Below, piece after piece: positions 1 to 5,902 of a DNA stretch of 7,108 nucleotides (positions are counted from its first letter, which is position 1; every line of letters begins with the position of its first letter). The translations under genes and the position numbers were made by a program. Source of the DNA: Spirochaetaceae bacterium (GTDB taxonomy: Bacteria > Spirochaetota > Spirochaetia > Treponematales > Breznakiellaceae); NCBI GenBank assembly GCA_031265535.1, contig JAISCO010000391.1, positions 1-7,108 on the forward strand, written 5' to 3'. Under the pieces are notes generated by a model. That model saw nothing but the letters and a program-made list of their open reading frames with translations, was not told the DNA's origin and searched no databases.

Positions 1-101
1 ACGCTTCCGGCTGAAATCCTGTGTTTCTTTCTTCGAGCGGTTTTCATATTCCGCCGTTTCTACCAAGCTTTTGACTTCTTCAAAAACCGTTTTTTTTTCA
101 T
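1..101 (-). pseudogene. Start of a frame-disrupted gene running off the left edge, possibly a transposase
   Basis: A good ribosome-binding site, AGGAGGG (113-107), lies five bases before an ATG at 101. The ATG frame gives only 13 residues (MKKKRFLKKSKAW) and then a stop. One other frame is open to the window edge, reading TVFEEVKSLVETAEYENRSK and then KETQDFSRKR, which looks like genuine protein. A one-base change in the nine-A run after the ATG would join the two. The DFSRKR ending resembles the N-terminal region of some IS4-type DDE transposases, but only about 30 residues are visible, so this is a weak guess. It could be a frameshifted IS copy, a slippage-controlled gene, or a sequencing error in the homopolymer. 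Confidence 0.4.
90..98. repeat. Run of nine A (coding strand) directly after a start codon
   Basis: Nine T on the plus strand read as nine A right after the ATG at 101-99. Runs of eight A/T occur several times inside the operon genes, so the length alone is not exceptional here. What matters is the frame: seven or ten A would join the ATG to the open frame downstream, and nine does not. Confidence 0.75.
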
Positions 102-120
102 GTTATCCCTCCTATATGCC

Positions 121-149
121 TATATATCACTATCTTAGAGAGATGTCTA
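121..149 (-). promoter_or_regulatory. Weak leftward sigma-70-like promoter
   Basis: Minus-strand TAGACA (149-144, five of six matches to TTGACA) is followed after 17 bases by TATATA (126-121, four of six matches to TATAAT). It would fire just upstream of the ribosome-binding site AGGAGGG (113-107) of the leftward ORF. The transcript would start very close to that site, leaving a very short leader, which lowers confidence. Confidence 0.35.
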
Positions 150-209
150 GGTACTCTCTCCCTTAACTTGTTGACAGTGGGCGCTGTTTCCCTGCATCAT
201 CGGCAAACG

Positions 210-225
210 TGCAAACAAGTTTGCA
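210..225. repeat. Operator-like palindrome TGCAAAC-AA-GTTTGCA
   Basis: Two perfect 7-base arms (210-216 and 219-225) flank a two-base centre. A further direct copy of the half-site GCAAAC lies at 203-208. The size and symmetry suit a dimeric DNA-binding protein. The site lies about 110 bases upstream of the leftward start codon at 101, so regulation of that gene is possible but unproven. Confidence 0.35.
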
Positions 226-248
226 ACTGCCTCATAGTCGCGCCCCCG

Positions 249-318
249 CCCAAAAACGGCACGCTCTCCCAGTGAGCGTGTGTAAGTATGTGGCAGCATG
301 GCGTAGGCCCCAAAAACG
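249..318. repeat. Direct repeat CCCAAAAACG, copies 60 bases apart
   Basis: The ten-base word CCCAAAAACG occurs at 249-258 and again at 309-318, exactly 60 bases apart. The flanks do not match beyond one or two bases. It may be the trace of a short tandem unit or simply chance. Confidence 0.3.
260..280. repeat. Perfect 7-bp inverted repeat, 7-base loop
   Basis: CACGCTC (260-266) and GAGCGTG (274-280) are perfect inverted copies separated by TCCCAGT. No T-run follows on the plus strand. On the minus strand the stem is followed by CCGTTTTTGGG, only a short T-run, so it is not a convincing terminator. Its function is unknown. Confidence 0.5.
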
Positions 319-358
319 TACTGTTGCCTATAAATGTTTAAAGGCCGCTGTCTCCAGC

Positions 359-380
359 CCGCCTACGGCGGTCTTCCGCC
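359..380. repeat. Three-arm inverted repeat with two exclusive pairings
   Basis: CCGCC (359-363), GGCGG (367-371) and CCGCC (376-380) follow each other with spacers TAC and TCTT. The middle arm can pair with either neighbour, giving two alternative 5-bp GC-only hairpins. Similar GC palindromes occur as dispersed intergenic repeats in many bacteria; no second copy is in this window. Confidence 0.5.
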
Positions 381-427
381 ACCCCCCATTTGCCCAACAC
401 TTGACCCACAATTCGAGGAATGATTAC

Positions 428-502
428 ATGGCGCTGCCAAAGAAGATTTACCGCAAAGTCAAAAAAGTCAAAGAAGGAAAGAGTAAAGAGGGGGTCTCTT
501 AA
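428..502 (+). CDS. Possible 24-residue basic peptide, doubtful
   Basis: An ATG with GAGGAA (415-420) seven bases upstream opens a 24-codon frame rich in Lys (eight Lys and one Arg). It begins MALPKKIYRK and ends at a TAA. The same frame is open further upstream, but that part has no recognisable content. There is no homologue I recognise and no supporting promoter. A chance ORF or the remnant of a longer gene is equally likely. Confidence 0.15.
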   Translation: MALPKKIYRKVKKVKEGKSKEGVS

Positions 503-647
503 AAACTTATTCGACTTCGTTGACTTCGCGGTTCATAAAATTCTTCATGTATCCACATTATATCATGTTATTTTGAGCAAATACTTTCGCCTGTTAGTAT
601 AACAATTATGAGTGAGAGGTGACAGTATGCGCTTAGGCGGTTTTGCG

Positions 648-1412
648 TTAAATATATGGGGTAAAGGCCGCGTACGATTCGTACACATTTAAGTCTTCAA
701 CGCTGTCTATTTCTATCCAGCCGCCTTCGATAAATACCGCCTTTGGCCTTTTTATATTGTCCGCGATGGATTGTATCAGGCTTGTCATGTACATATTGTT
801 AAAATTCTTGCCGTCATACATCAATGTTTTGTCGAGCCCATGGTAATAATCTATAAAAGTTTTTATAAAACTTTTTTTTACTTTTATTAAACCGATATAC
901 TGCCCCTGAATATCATCGTAAGACTGTGTTTTTTTACCCAGTTCATAAATGCGGCCTTCACTGTCAATCTTCATCGTTTCGGCGTCCAGCAGCGGGTCGT
1001 CCATACGCATCGCCCACAGTTTACGCCAGTCCTTATCAACAATAACCGAGAATTCGCATTGGTCTTCCATCAGTTTTTGAATAATGTCCGGCGTATAAAT
1101 AATATCGGCGTATGATATGATAATGTCGTCATTCAATTCGGGGAGGGCGCAAAATAATGTCGATACCATGTTGGTATTTTCATAAGATTCATTTGTGATG
1201 AATTTTATATGCTGCCCCGCCAAATGATGTTCAAGCACATCTTTCCTGTAACCGTCAACAACAACAATATTGTTAATTTCATTTTTTTTAGCCGCCGCGA
1301 TTATATAATCAATGACAGGATTTCCTCGAAACTTAACCATGCACTTAGGCTGTTTATCCGTTAACGGGCGCAGACGTGTTCCTTGACCCGCGGCTAATAT
1401 AATAATTTTCAT
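648..1412 (-). CDS. CTP:phosphoglutamine cytidylyltransferase (NTP_transferase family, Cj1416-like)
   Basis: A 254-residue GT-A-like nucleotidyltransferase. The nucleotide-binding loop LAAGQGTRLRPLT (6-18) is followed by the conserved PK (22-23). The NTNMVSTLFCA block resembles the N-N-V-SL segment of LicC-type cytidylyltransferases, and SYADIIY supplies a metal-binding Asp. GGWIEIDSVEDL near the C-terminus is the usual second metal and acceptor region. Size and context match Cj1416, which couples CTP and N-phospho-L-glutamine to CDP-L-glutamine plus pyrophosphate. A phosphocholine or sugar-phosphate nucleotidyltransferase would look similar, so the substrate is inferred from the neighbouring glutamine kinase and hydrolase. 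The ATG at 1412 has GGAG at 1423-1420, seven bases upstream, and begins the canonical first strand, so the 59-base overlap with cysQ is probably real. It is the last gene of the operon. Confidence 0.88.
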   Translation of the reverse strand: MKIIILAAGQGTRLRPLTDKQPKCMVKFRGNPVIDYIIAAAKKNEINNIVVVDGYRKDVLEHHLAGQHIKFITNESYENTNMVSTLFCALPELNDDIIISYADIIYTPDIIQKLMEDQCEFSVIVDKDWRKLWAMRMDDPLLDAETMKIDSEGRIYELGKKTQSYDDIQGQYIGLIKVKKSFIKTFIDYYHGLDKTLMYDGKNFNNMYMTSLIQSIADNIKRPKAVFIEGGWIEIDSVEDLNVYESYAAFTPYI

Positions 1413-2154
1413 AATTCAACTCCAAATCGCCCCGCAGTGCGATAAAAAAATTATTCCGGATATCCGGTTTATTGTATTTTAAATTTTGTTTTGTGCTTAA
1501 ATCGATAATTTTACAGCCGGCCTCGCATAGTATCACCTGCCCCGCCGCCGTATCCCATTCTTTTGTCCCGTTAAAACGCGGGTAAATATCAATTACACCC
1601 TCCGCAAGGGCGCAGTACTTGATCGACGAACCGAGCCGTTTTATATCCGTTATATTATTTTTTTCGAGAAATGTTTTTGTTTCAGCGCTTGAATGAAACA
1701 CGCTGTCAGCCGCTATCAAATCTGTCCGCGTCGATAAATTATAAATTTTTACACCGTTTCTGTACGCGCCGCCGCCGCGCTCCGCCCAGTACGCATCGTT
1801 CCGCGCCGGAATGTAAATAACGCCCAAGACCGGCGTATCACCGTCTATAAGCGCTATATTTACGGTAAATTGGCCGTTTTTTGCGATAAAGTCCTTCGTA
1901 CCGTCCAGCGGGTCGACCAGCCAAAAACGCCGCCAATCCTTTCGCGCGACATATTCGACGGCGGCTTCTTCCGACACAACCGGAAAACCGGATACCTGTT
2001 TTAGTCCCCGCATTATTATGCTGTTTGAATCTAAATCGGCCATCGTTACAGGGGACATATCATCTTTAAAGTTTATTTCAAAGTTTTCACTTTTGTATAT
2101 TTCAAGAATTTTTTCTCCGGCCTGCTTTGCGATTTCAATAATTTTGTCAAGCAT
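1354..2154 (-). CDS. cysQ: CysQ-type 3'(2'),5'-bisphosphate nucleotidase (inositol monophosphatase superfamily)
   Basis: A 266-residue member of the Mg-dependent, Li-sensitive phosphatase superfamily. Visible motifs are SPVTMAD (34-40), VSEEA (60-64) carrying a metal-binding Glu, DPLDGTKDF (81-89) with metal ligands D81 and D84, and EWDTAAGQ (199-206) with D201. The TKDF and EWDTAAGQ forms are typical of CysQ rather than inositol monophosphatase. CysQ normally converts 3'-phosphoadenosine 5'-phosphate to AMP. Here the MeOPN donor carries a 3'-phosphate, so transfer should leave cytidine 3',5'-bisphosphate; I infer that this enzyme recycles it to CMP. It overlaps the hydrolase by 8 bases. Its 3' end overlaps the next gene by 59 bases, giving a C-terminal tail of about 20 residues beyond the usual CysQ length. 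General PAP hydrolysis remains an alternative role. Confidence 0.87.
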   Translation of the reverse strand: MLDKIIEIAKQAGEKILEIYKSENFEINFKDDMSPVTMADLDSNSIIMRGLKQVSGFPVVSEEAAVEYVARKDWRRFWLVDPLDGTKDFIAKNGQFTVNIALIDGDTPVLGVIYIPARNDAYWAERGGGAYRNGVKIYNLSTRTDLIAADSVFHSSAETKTFLEKNNITDIKRLGSSIKYCALAEGVIDIYPRFNGTKEWDTAAGQVILCEAGCKIIDLSTKQNLKYNKPDIRNNFFIALRGDLELNYENYYISRGSRNTSAPVNG

Positions 2155-2728
2155 CAAAGTAGTCCTTAAAAAACTGTAAATCGTATTCATGGAACGGATC
2201 ATACCTTTCCGGGTGGTACATCTGCGCGTAAATTTTATGCTTCTTATGACGCATGATTTCTATTGTACCGTCAGCAGATTTTGCGAGCGCTTCAAGGGCG
2301 TCCCCCGGAACATCTATGGCAAAACCATGGTACGAGTTTACTTCCCGTCCGTCGCTAAGCAAATGACTGCATCCCGCGTGACACTCAACTTTTTTTAAGC
2401 TGCCGCCAAAGTATGCATTGATAAGCTGCATCCCGCGGCAGATTCCCAAAACAGGGATATGTTTTGAAATACAAAAATCCAGCAGCGCGATTTCAAAATC
2501 ATCCCGCAGCTTATCTGTTTCATCTTTTGAAACAATGTATAAATCGTTCCCGCCGGTTAAAATTACGCCGTCAAAATATAATTTTCGGAAATCATACTTT
2601 AACGGAAGTACGAGCGGCTCAAAATCCGCCCCCTGAATCAAAGCGCCCCAATTTATATCAAGCGCCTCGCGTATCTCGTAGTAAGAACTATTTTTTATCA
2701 ACCGCTGCGTCAACGCTATCTTTTTCAT
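2147..2728 (-). CDS. Gamma-glutamyl-CDP-amidate hydrolase (class I glutamine amidotransferase fold, Cj1417-like)
   Basis: A 193-residue member of the class I glutamine amidotransferase / peptidase C26 superfamily. The nucleophile is Cys97 in GICRGMQ (95-101), with His172 and Glu174 in the HPE motif completing the triad. ILTGGND (56-62) forms the usual oxyanion-side loop. It stands alone with no synthetase domain, as expected for a gamma-glutamyl hydrolase. General annotation would call it a gamma-glutamyl-GABA hydrolase (PuuD-like). Next to glutamine kinase and a small nucleotidyltransferase, it matches Cj1417, which cleaves CDP-L-glutamine to L-glutamate and cytidine diphosphoramidate. The start overlaps the kinase stop as ATGA, with AGGTGA at 2744-2739 ten bases upstream. 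Its 3' end overlaps the cysQ start by 8 bases, so it is probably translated in a coupled way. Confidence 0.88.
   Translation of the reverse strand: MKKIALTQRLIKNSSYYEIREALDINWGALIQGADFEPLVLPLKYDFRKLYFDGVILTGGNDLYIVSKDETDKLRDDFEIALLDFCISKHIPVLGICRGMQLINAYFGGSLKKVECHAGCSHLLSDGREVNSYHGFAIDVPGDALEALAKSADGTIEIMRHKKHKIYAQMYHPERYDPFHEYDLQFFKDYFDA
2163..2168 (-). promoter_or_regulatory. Ribosome-binding site that fixes the cysQ start at 2154
   Basis: Coding-strand TAAGGA lies eight bases before the ATG at 2154, inside the end of the hydrolase gene. The frame is open further upstream to an ATG at 2202, but that would add 16 residues deep within the hydrolase. CysQ proteins normally begin just before the first helix, as MLDKIIEIAK does here. 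Confidence 0.6.
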
Positions 2729-5079
2729 GATAATATTTTCACCTGTTTATTGGCGCAGTCTATCTCAAGCATATTCGCCGCCGACCATTCCGAAAATAGC
2801 TTTTCACCGGCGCCAATAATGGCGGGCAGTCCGAGTTCTGCGCAGCGTATTGCCATGTGTGAATTTGCCCCGCCAAACTGAGTAACAAGGGCGCCAATAT
2901 CCTTTGTAAATAAAAAATCATAGCCCGGATCCGCCGATTTTATAAAGACTATTTTTTTTGTCAGCGGTATGCCCGCCGCTATATCGCTTTCAAGCGCGAC
3001 ACCGGCTTTTACATGGCCAAGAGTAATAAAATTCGGCTCATCTTCCTCGACATAAAAACCATAAATATCTTCCGGATTCAAAATGAGTGACGGAAACCGG
3101 ATTATTTTTGTATGCTCGTACAGGCGTTTGTTAAACAAAATATTTTCACTCAAGATAGCCCCGACTTCACGATAGTCTAGCGATGAATACATATCTTTGA
3201 CCACCGCGATGTCAAGAAACGCGGCGTCTTCCCGCGATATTCCGAAACGGGAAAGAAAATTACTTATCAGCATCAATAGATATGACAGTGGTTTTGTAAA
3301 AATAAACTTCGCGTATTCGCGGTTTTCAACCGCGTCTTTTATAAAAGCTAAAAGAGATTCAGCATTGATAAGCAAACCGTTATTTTTAAGCCGCTCGTCA
3401 ATCTGTTTTATCTGTTTTTCGGAAAATGTAATTGTCCGTTCCGGGCTTGATCTTTTAGGATGACCGTTAAAATAATGTTCAAAAGCTTCATCATAACGCG
3501 GTGAACTTATGTCGTAAGTTCCGGGTCGTATATGCCCCCATATTTTCAAAAAATCTTCTTTCGATAATTTCTCTAAATCATTGGCAAGCCGTTTTGCTAT
3601 TGTATTCAAAGAATTCATATACGCGTCATATTCACGCAAAGTAATAATATTTGTATTTACAAACGATTTTAAGAATTGCACCGCTATAAACGCCGCTCTT
3701 GCGATACCGGCAAACGGCAGCGTCCCATACCTTTTGCAGTCCTCGATAATCCAATATATCTTGTCGATTACGGCGGTATTGGAATTTACAATATCATCAA
3801 ATCGGGTAGAAAGCATATTTATCTTTGCCAAATCTGTCTTATACACACCGCCGCCGTCCGGCCTTATGATATTGTTTGTAAGATTCAACAATGATTTTTC
3901 TATCGCGGTTGTCTCTGATTTTGAAAATCCGGCGGTTTTTAACTCTTCAAGTTTTTGCGGCAAATCAAGATAAAAACATGAATGAACAATCTTGAATTCA
4001 ATTTTATCATGATAGCTTGGCGTCGAATATAATTTTTGAAGGTAGTATTCAACAAGTTTTTTTGCCGTAGTGTTTTCAAGACCTTTTGGAATAAAAGAAT
4101 TAAAATCAACTCTAACGTCAATAAAAGGCACGCCAAGAAAAGAGACCAGCAGAGGATGAGAGCGCAAATTTCTATAACCGTAATTATCGCGCTGATACGC
4201 CCAAACATTATCGGTTACCAGCTCTTTGTACAGCGAAAGCGCAAGTTTTTTAGGCTTAACACCGATTATTTCCGCCGGATTCCAGTCAGGCATGACTCCA
4301 AAAATCGCTTTCTCACCCAAAAGATTAGGATGCGGCTGCTGAAGTTTTTCTATTTTTTTATAAACTTTGTAAAGCCCCTCTGTTAAATCAAGATACGGCG
4401 GTTTTTTGCCCGCGGTTATTACAGGACGGACTTGAAGTATATAAATGTCCGCGTCTTGTGTAACGGCAAATTCAATATCAATAAACCTGTTTTCAAACAG
4501 TATTTCAAGTTCGGCAACCGCTTTAATTACATTATTTATATCTTGATCCCTGCATTTATGCTCGCAATGTTTATATTGAATATATGTTTTCGCGCGGTCT
4601 GTCATGCCGCCCGTTATCGTATTGGTTTTGCCCGATTCATCATAATTTATCACATAATACGGGGCAAGTGTCGAAATATCGCAGCTAAACGCGACTCCCG
4701 CAAGTTTTACATTTTGCAGCATAGGCTGTATAAAAACTTCATTTTCATCATCCGCGTCATCATAAGAATCAAACACTGTTTTTATAGCGTTATTTACCGC
4801 GCCTGTATCTTTCAGTCCAACATTCAATACACTGAGAAACGCGCCGGCGTTAGATTTGCTCTGCGAATCCTCATTTTTCGCCGATGAACGCACCGCAATA
4901 AAACCACAGTCAAAAAAGCCGCGCAGTTTTTGAAAAAATTGAACAGAGGCAGTCTCATTATCCACGGTTTCAAAATATTCCTTTGCGGAAAAATGAAATA
5001 CCGGCAATGTTTTTGCCGTACGCAATTTATTGTGAAGCTTAAAAAGAGTACGCGCCTTAGATTCAAAAACAAGAGGCAT
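2725..5079 (-). CDS. L-glutamine kinase (PEP-synthase-like, Cj1418-like)
   Basis: A 784-residue protein with PEP synthase/PPDK architecture. The N-terminal ATP-grasp domain shows AVRSSAKNED (62-71), QPM (118-120), VAFSCDI (129-135), DIEFA (201-205) and QVRP (216-219). A central region begins with the distinctive PDWNPAEIIG (264-273). The C-terminal swivelling domain has GGANSHMAIR with the phosphocarrier His at 741. There is no C-terminal TIM-barrel PEP/pyruvate domain, so true PEP synthase is unlikely. The Campylobacter homologue Cj1418 has the same layout and uses ATP to phosphorylate the amide nitrogen of L-glutamine through a phosphohistidine, releasing AMP and phosphate. I infer that reaction here from domain layout and neighbours. 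The start at 5079 is supported by AAAGGA at 5094-5089, and the upstream stop is one base away. The TGA overlaps the next ATG (ATGA). Confidence 0.9.
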   Translation of the reverse strand: MPLVFESKARTLFKLHNKLRTAKTLPVFHFSAKEYFETVDNETASVQFFQKLRGFFDCGFIAVRSSAKNEDSQSKSNAGAFLSVLNVGLKDTGAVNNAIKTVFDSYDDADDENEVFIQPMLQNVKLAGVAFSCDISTLAPYYVINYDESGKTNTITGGMTDRAKTYIQYKHCEHKCRDQDINNVIKAVAELEILFENRFIDIEFAVTQDADIYILQVRPVITAGKKPPYLDLTEGLYKVYKKIEKLQQPHPNLLGEKAIFGVMPDWNPAEIIGVKPKKLALSLYKELVTDNVWAYQRDNYGYRNLRSHPLLVSFLGVPFIDVRVDFNSFIPKGLENTTAKKLVEYYLQKLYSTPSYHDKIEFKIVHSCFYLDLPQKLEELKTAGFSKSETTAIEKSLLNLTNNIIRPDGGGVYKTDLAKINMLSTRFDDIVNSNTAVIDKIYWIIEDCKRYGTLPFAGIARAAFIAVQFLKSFVNTNIITLREYDAYMNSLNTIAKRLANDLEKLSKEDFLKIWGHIRPGTYDISSPRYDEAFEHYFNGHPKRSSPERTITFSEKQIKQIDERLKNNGLLINAESLLAFIKDAVENREYAKFIFTKPLSYLLMLISNFLSRFGISREDAAFLDIAVVKDMYSSLDYREVGAILSENILFNKRLYEHTKIIRFPSLILNPEDIYGFYVEEDEPNFITLGHVKAGVALESDIAAGIPLTKKIVFIKSADPGYDFLFTKDIGALVTQFGGANSHMAIRCAELGLPAIIGAGEKLFSEWSAANMLEIDCANKQVKILS

Positions 5080-5080
5080 A

Positions 5081-5860
5081 TCAATTTATCCTTTGCGCCG
5101 TCCATGAACGCATTTTATAAGGAACGACAACGTCTTCGAGCGGCGCTATTATTTGTTCAATCATCAATAAAATTTGTTCAAAACGTTCCGGCCCGGCCTG
5201 CGCCTGAATATCGTTTACGGAACGCCACACATTCATATAACGCTCTTTTGTCATAGTTTCTGAATAATCAGTTTCAATGAACCGGACATTTGTAAAATGT
5301 CCGGTAGAAACAAGAACTTCTTCCCAATTTTTTGTATAAGCCTGACTGCCGGAAGATACTCGTTTTAATTCCGGCACGATTTTTTTTATGCAGTTTTCAA
5401 TTTCAGTATGCAGCGGAGATGCGGAAACATTTCGTGTATTCCATAAAATTGTTATGAAGCCATGACTATTTAGCACACGATAAAATTCGGGAAGTGATTT
5501 AGCCGGATCCGTCCAGTGAAACGACGATGCCATCGTAAGCCAATTTACCGAATCCGTTTCCAATCCGGTTTCCTCGCCGGAACCGGTCATCCATTTAATA
5601 AACGGGAATTCCTTTGTATACACGATTCCTTCTTCACGCATCGCGGCGTTTGGTTCAACCGCGTAAATTTTATTTATACCCATTTCCGCCAAAACCTTTG
5701 TTAATTTCCCTGTACCCGCGCCGACATCGGCCAGAGTAATGTCTTTAAGATCTTTTCCCATTAACTTTAATATCTCACCCAAAAGAACAGTATCGTAAGC
5801 AGGTCTGTTTACATACTGTTTTGCCAAATTTGTAAAATCACCTAATTGTATTTTTTCCAT
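5081..5860 (-). CDS. SAM-dependent methyltransferase (Cj1419/Cj1420-like)
   Basis: A 259-residue class I methyltransferase of the UbiE/Methyltransf_11 type. Motif I is ADVGAGTGKLT (44-54), the acidic ribose-binding residue is E69 in AVEPN (67-71), and the post-II block is MASSFHWTD (110-118). A WNTRN block (140-144) and a C-terminal RSWTA follow. It is the tandem paralogue of the upstream gene and keeps the His-Trp pair lost there. There is no signal peptide or membrane segment, so it is cytosolic. The ATG has a strong ribosome-binding site (AAGGTGGAG), though this lies in a predicted hairpin. Its stop is one base before the glutamine kinase start, so the two are probably translationally coupled. 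In MeOPN loci two such methyltransferases sit beside the kinase, but the final group has only one O-methyl, so the exact acceptor of each is open. Confidence 0.87.
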   Translation of the reverse strand: MEKIQLGDFTNLAKQYVNRPAYDTVLLGEILKLMGKDLKDITLADVGAGTGKLTKVLAEMGINKIYAVEPNAAMREEGIVYTKEFPFIKWMTGSGEETGLETDSVNWLTMASSFHWTDPAKSLPEFYRVLNSHGFITILWNTRNVSASPLHTEIENCIKKIVPELKRVSSGSQAYTKNWEEVLVSTGHFTNVRFIETDYSETMTKERYMNVWRSVNDIQAQAGPERFEQILLMIEQIIAPLEDVVVPYKMRSWTAQRIN

Positions 5861-5865
5861 TTTGT

Positions 5866-5886
5866 CTCCACCTTATACAGGCGGAG
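5866..5886 (-). promoter_or_regulatory. Hairpin that would sequester the Shine-Dalgarno of the second methyltransferase
   Basis: Coding-strand CTCCGCC (5886-5880) can pair with GGTGGAG (5872-5866). This gives seven pairs, one of them G-U, with a 7-base loop (5879-5873). The right arm is the core of the ribosome-binding site AAGGTGGAG (5874-5866), five bases before the ATG at 5860. The left arm begins 16 bases after the stop codon of the preceding gene, so a ribosome ending there could melt the stem. The pairing is seen directly; the regulatory role is inferred. Confidence 0.45.
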
Positions 5887-5902
5887 AACAATTGTTTTTT
5901 TC

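Larger units (their letters stand above)
102..647. other. Gene-poor region downstream of the operon
   Basis: About 550 bases without a convincing gene. The part from about 230 to 400 is GC-rich and carries several short inverted and direct repeats, listed separately. The part from about 500 to 647 is AT-rich. No factor-independent terminator with a stable stem and U-run is visible after the operon stop on the coding strand. The plus-strand frames crossing the region have low-complexity, basic or Pro-rich translations and no recognisable domain. It could be an eroded gene or a mobile-element flank; nothing in it decides this. Confidence 0.6.

Noticed and set aside
137..159. AGAGAG / CTCTCT inverted repeat as an IS terminal repeat
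   Set aside because: Six low-complexity bases per arm with an 11-base loop; the other end of any element is outside the window, so it cannot be tested here.
392..398. GCCCAAC, matching the integron attC end consensus RYYYAAC
   Set aside because: No GTTRRRY partner in the right orientation within about 150 bases and no inner paired boxes, so an attC site cannot be supported.
486..500. AAGAG / CTCTT hairpin as a terminator
   Set aside because: Only five pairs, with A-runs rather than T-runs downstream on the plus strand and only scattered T on the minus strand.
209..502. 97-residue plus-strand ORF in the downstream region
   Set aside because: Low-complexity, basic and Pro-rich translation; no ribosome-binding site at its first ATG; it crosses several inverted repeats. 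Only its last 24 codons have a plausible start, listed at low confidence.
872..879. Runs of eight A/T inside the operon (also at 1282-1289 and 2952-2959) as further contingency tracts
   Set aside because: All are in frame, encode Lys-type codons normal for the position, and are no longer than expected for AT-rich stretches of such genes.
4432..4887. 151-residue plus-strand ORF opposite the glutamine kinase gene
   Set aside because: A shadow of the conserved ATP-grasp coding frame on the other strand; Ile/Arg/Phe-rich with no domain. The same applies to the other plus-strand ORFs within 648-6715.
2725..5079. Annotation as phosphoenolpyruvate synthase
   Set aside because: The C-terminal PEP/pyruvate-binding barrel is missing and the swivelling His domain is at the extreme C-terminus, as in glutamine kinase.
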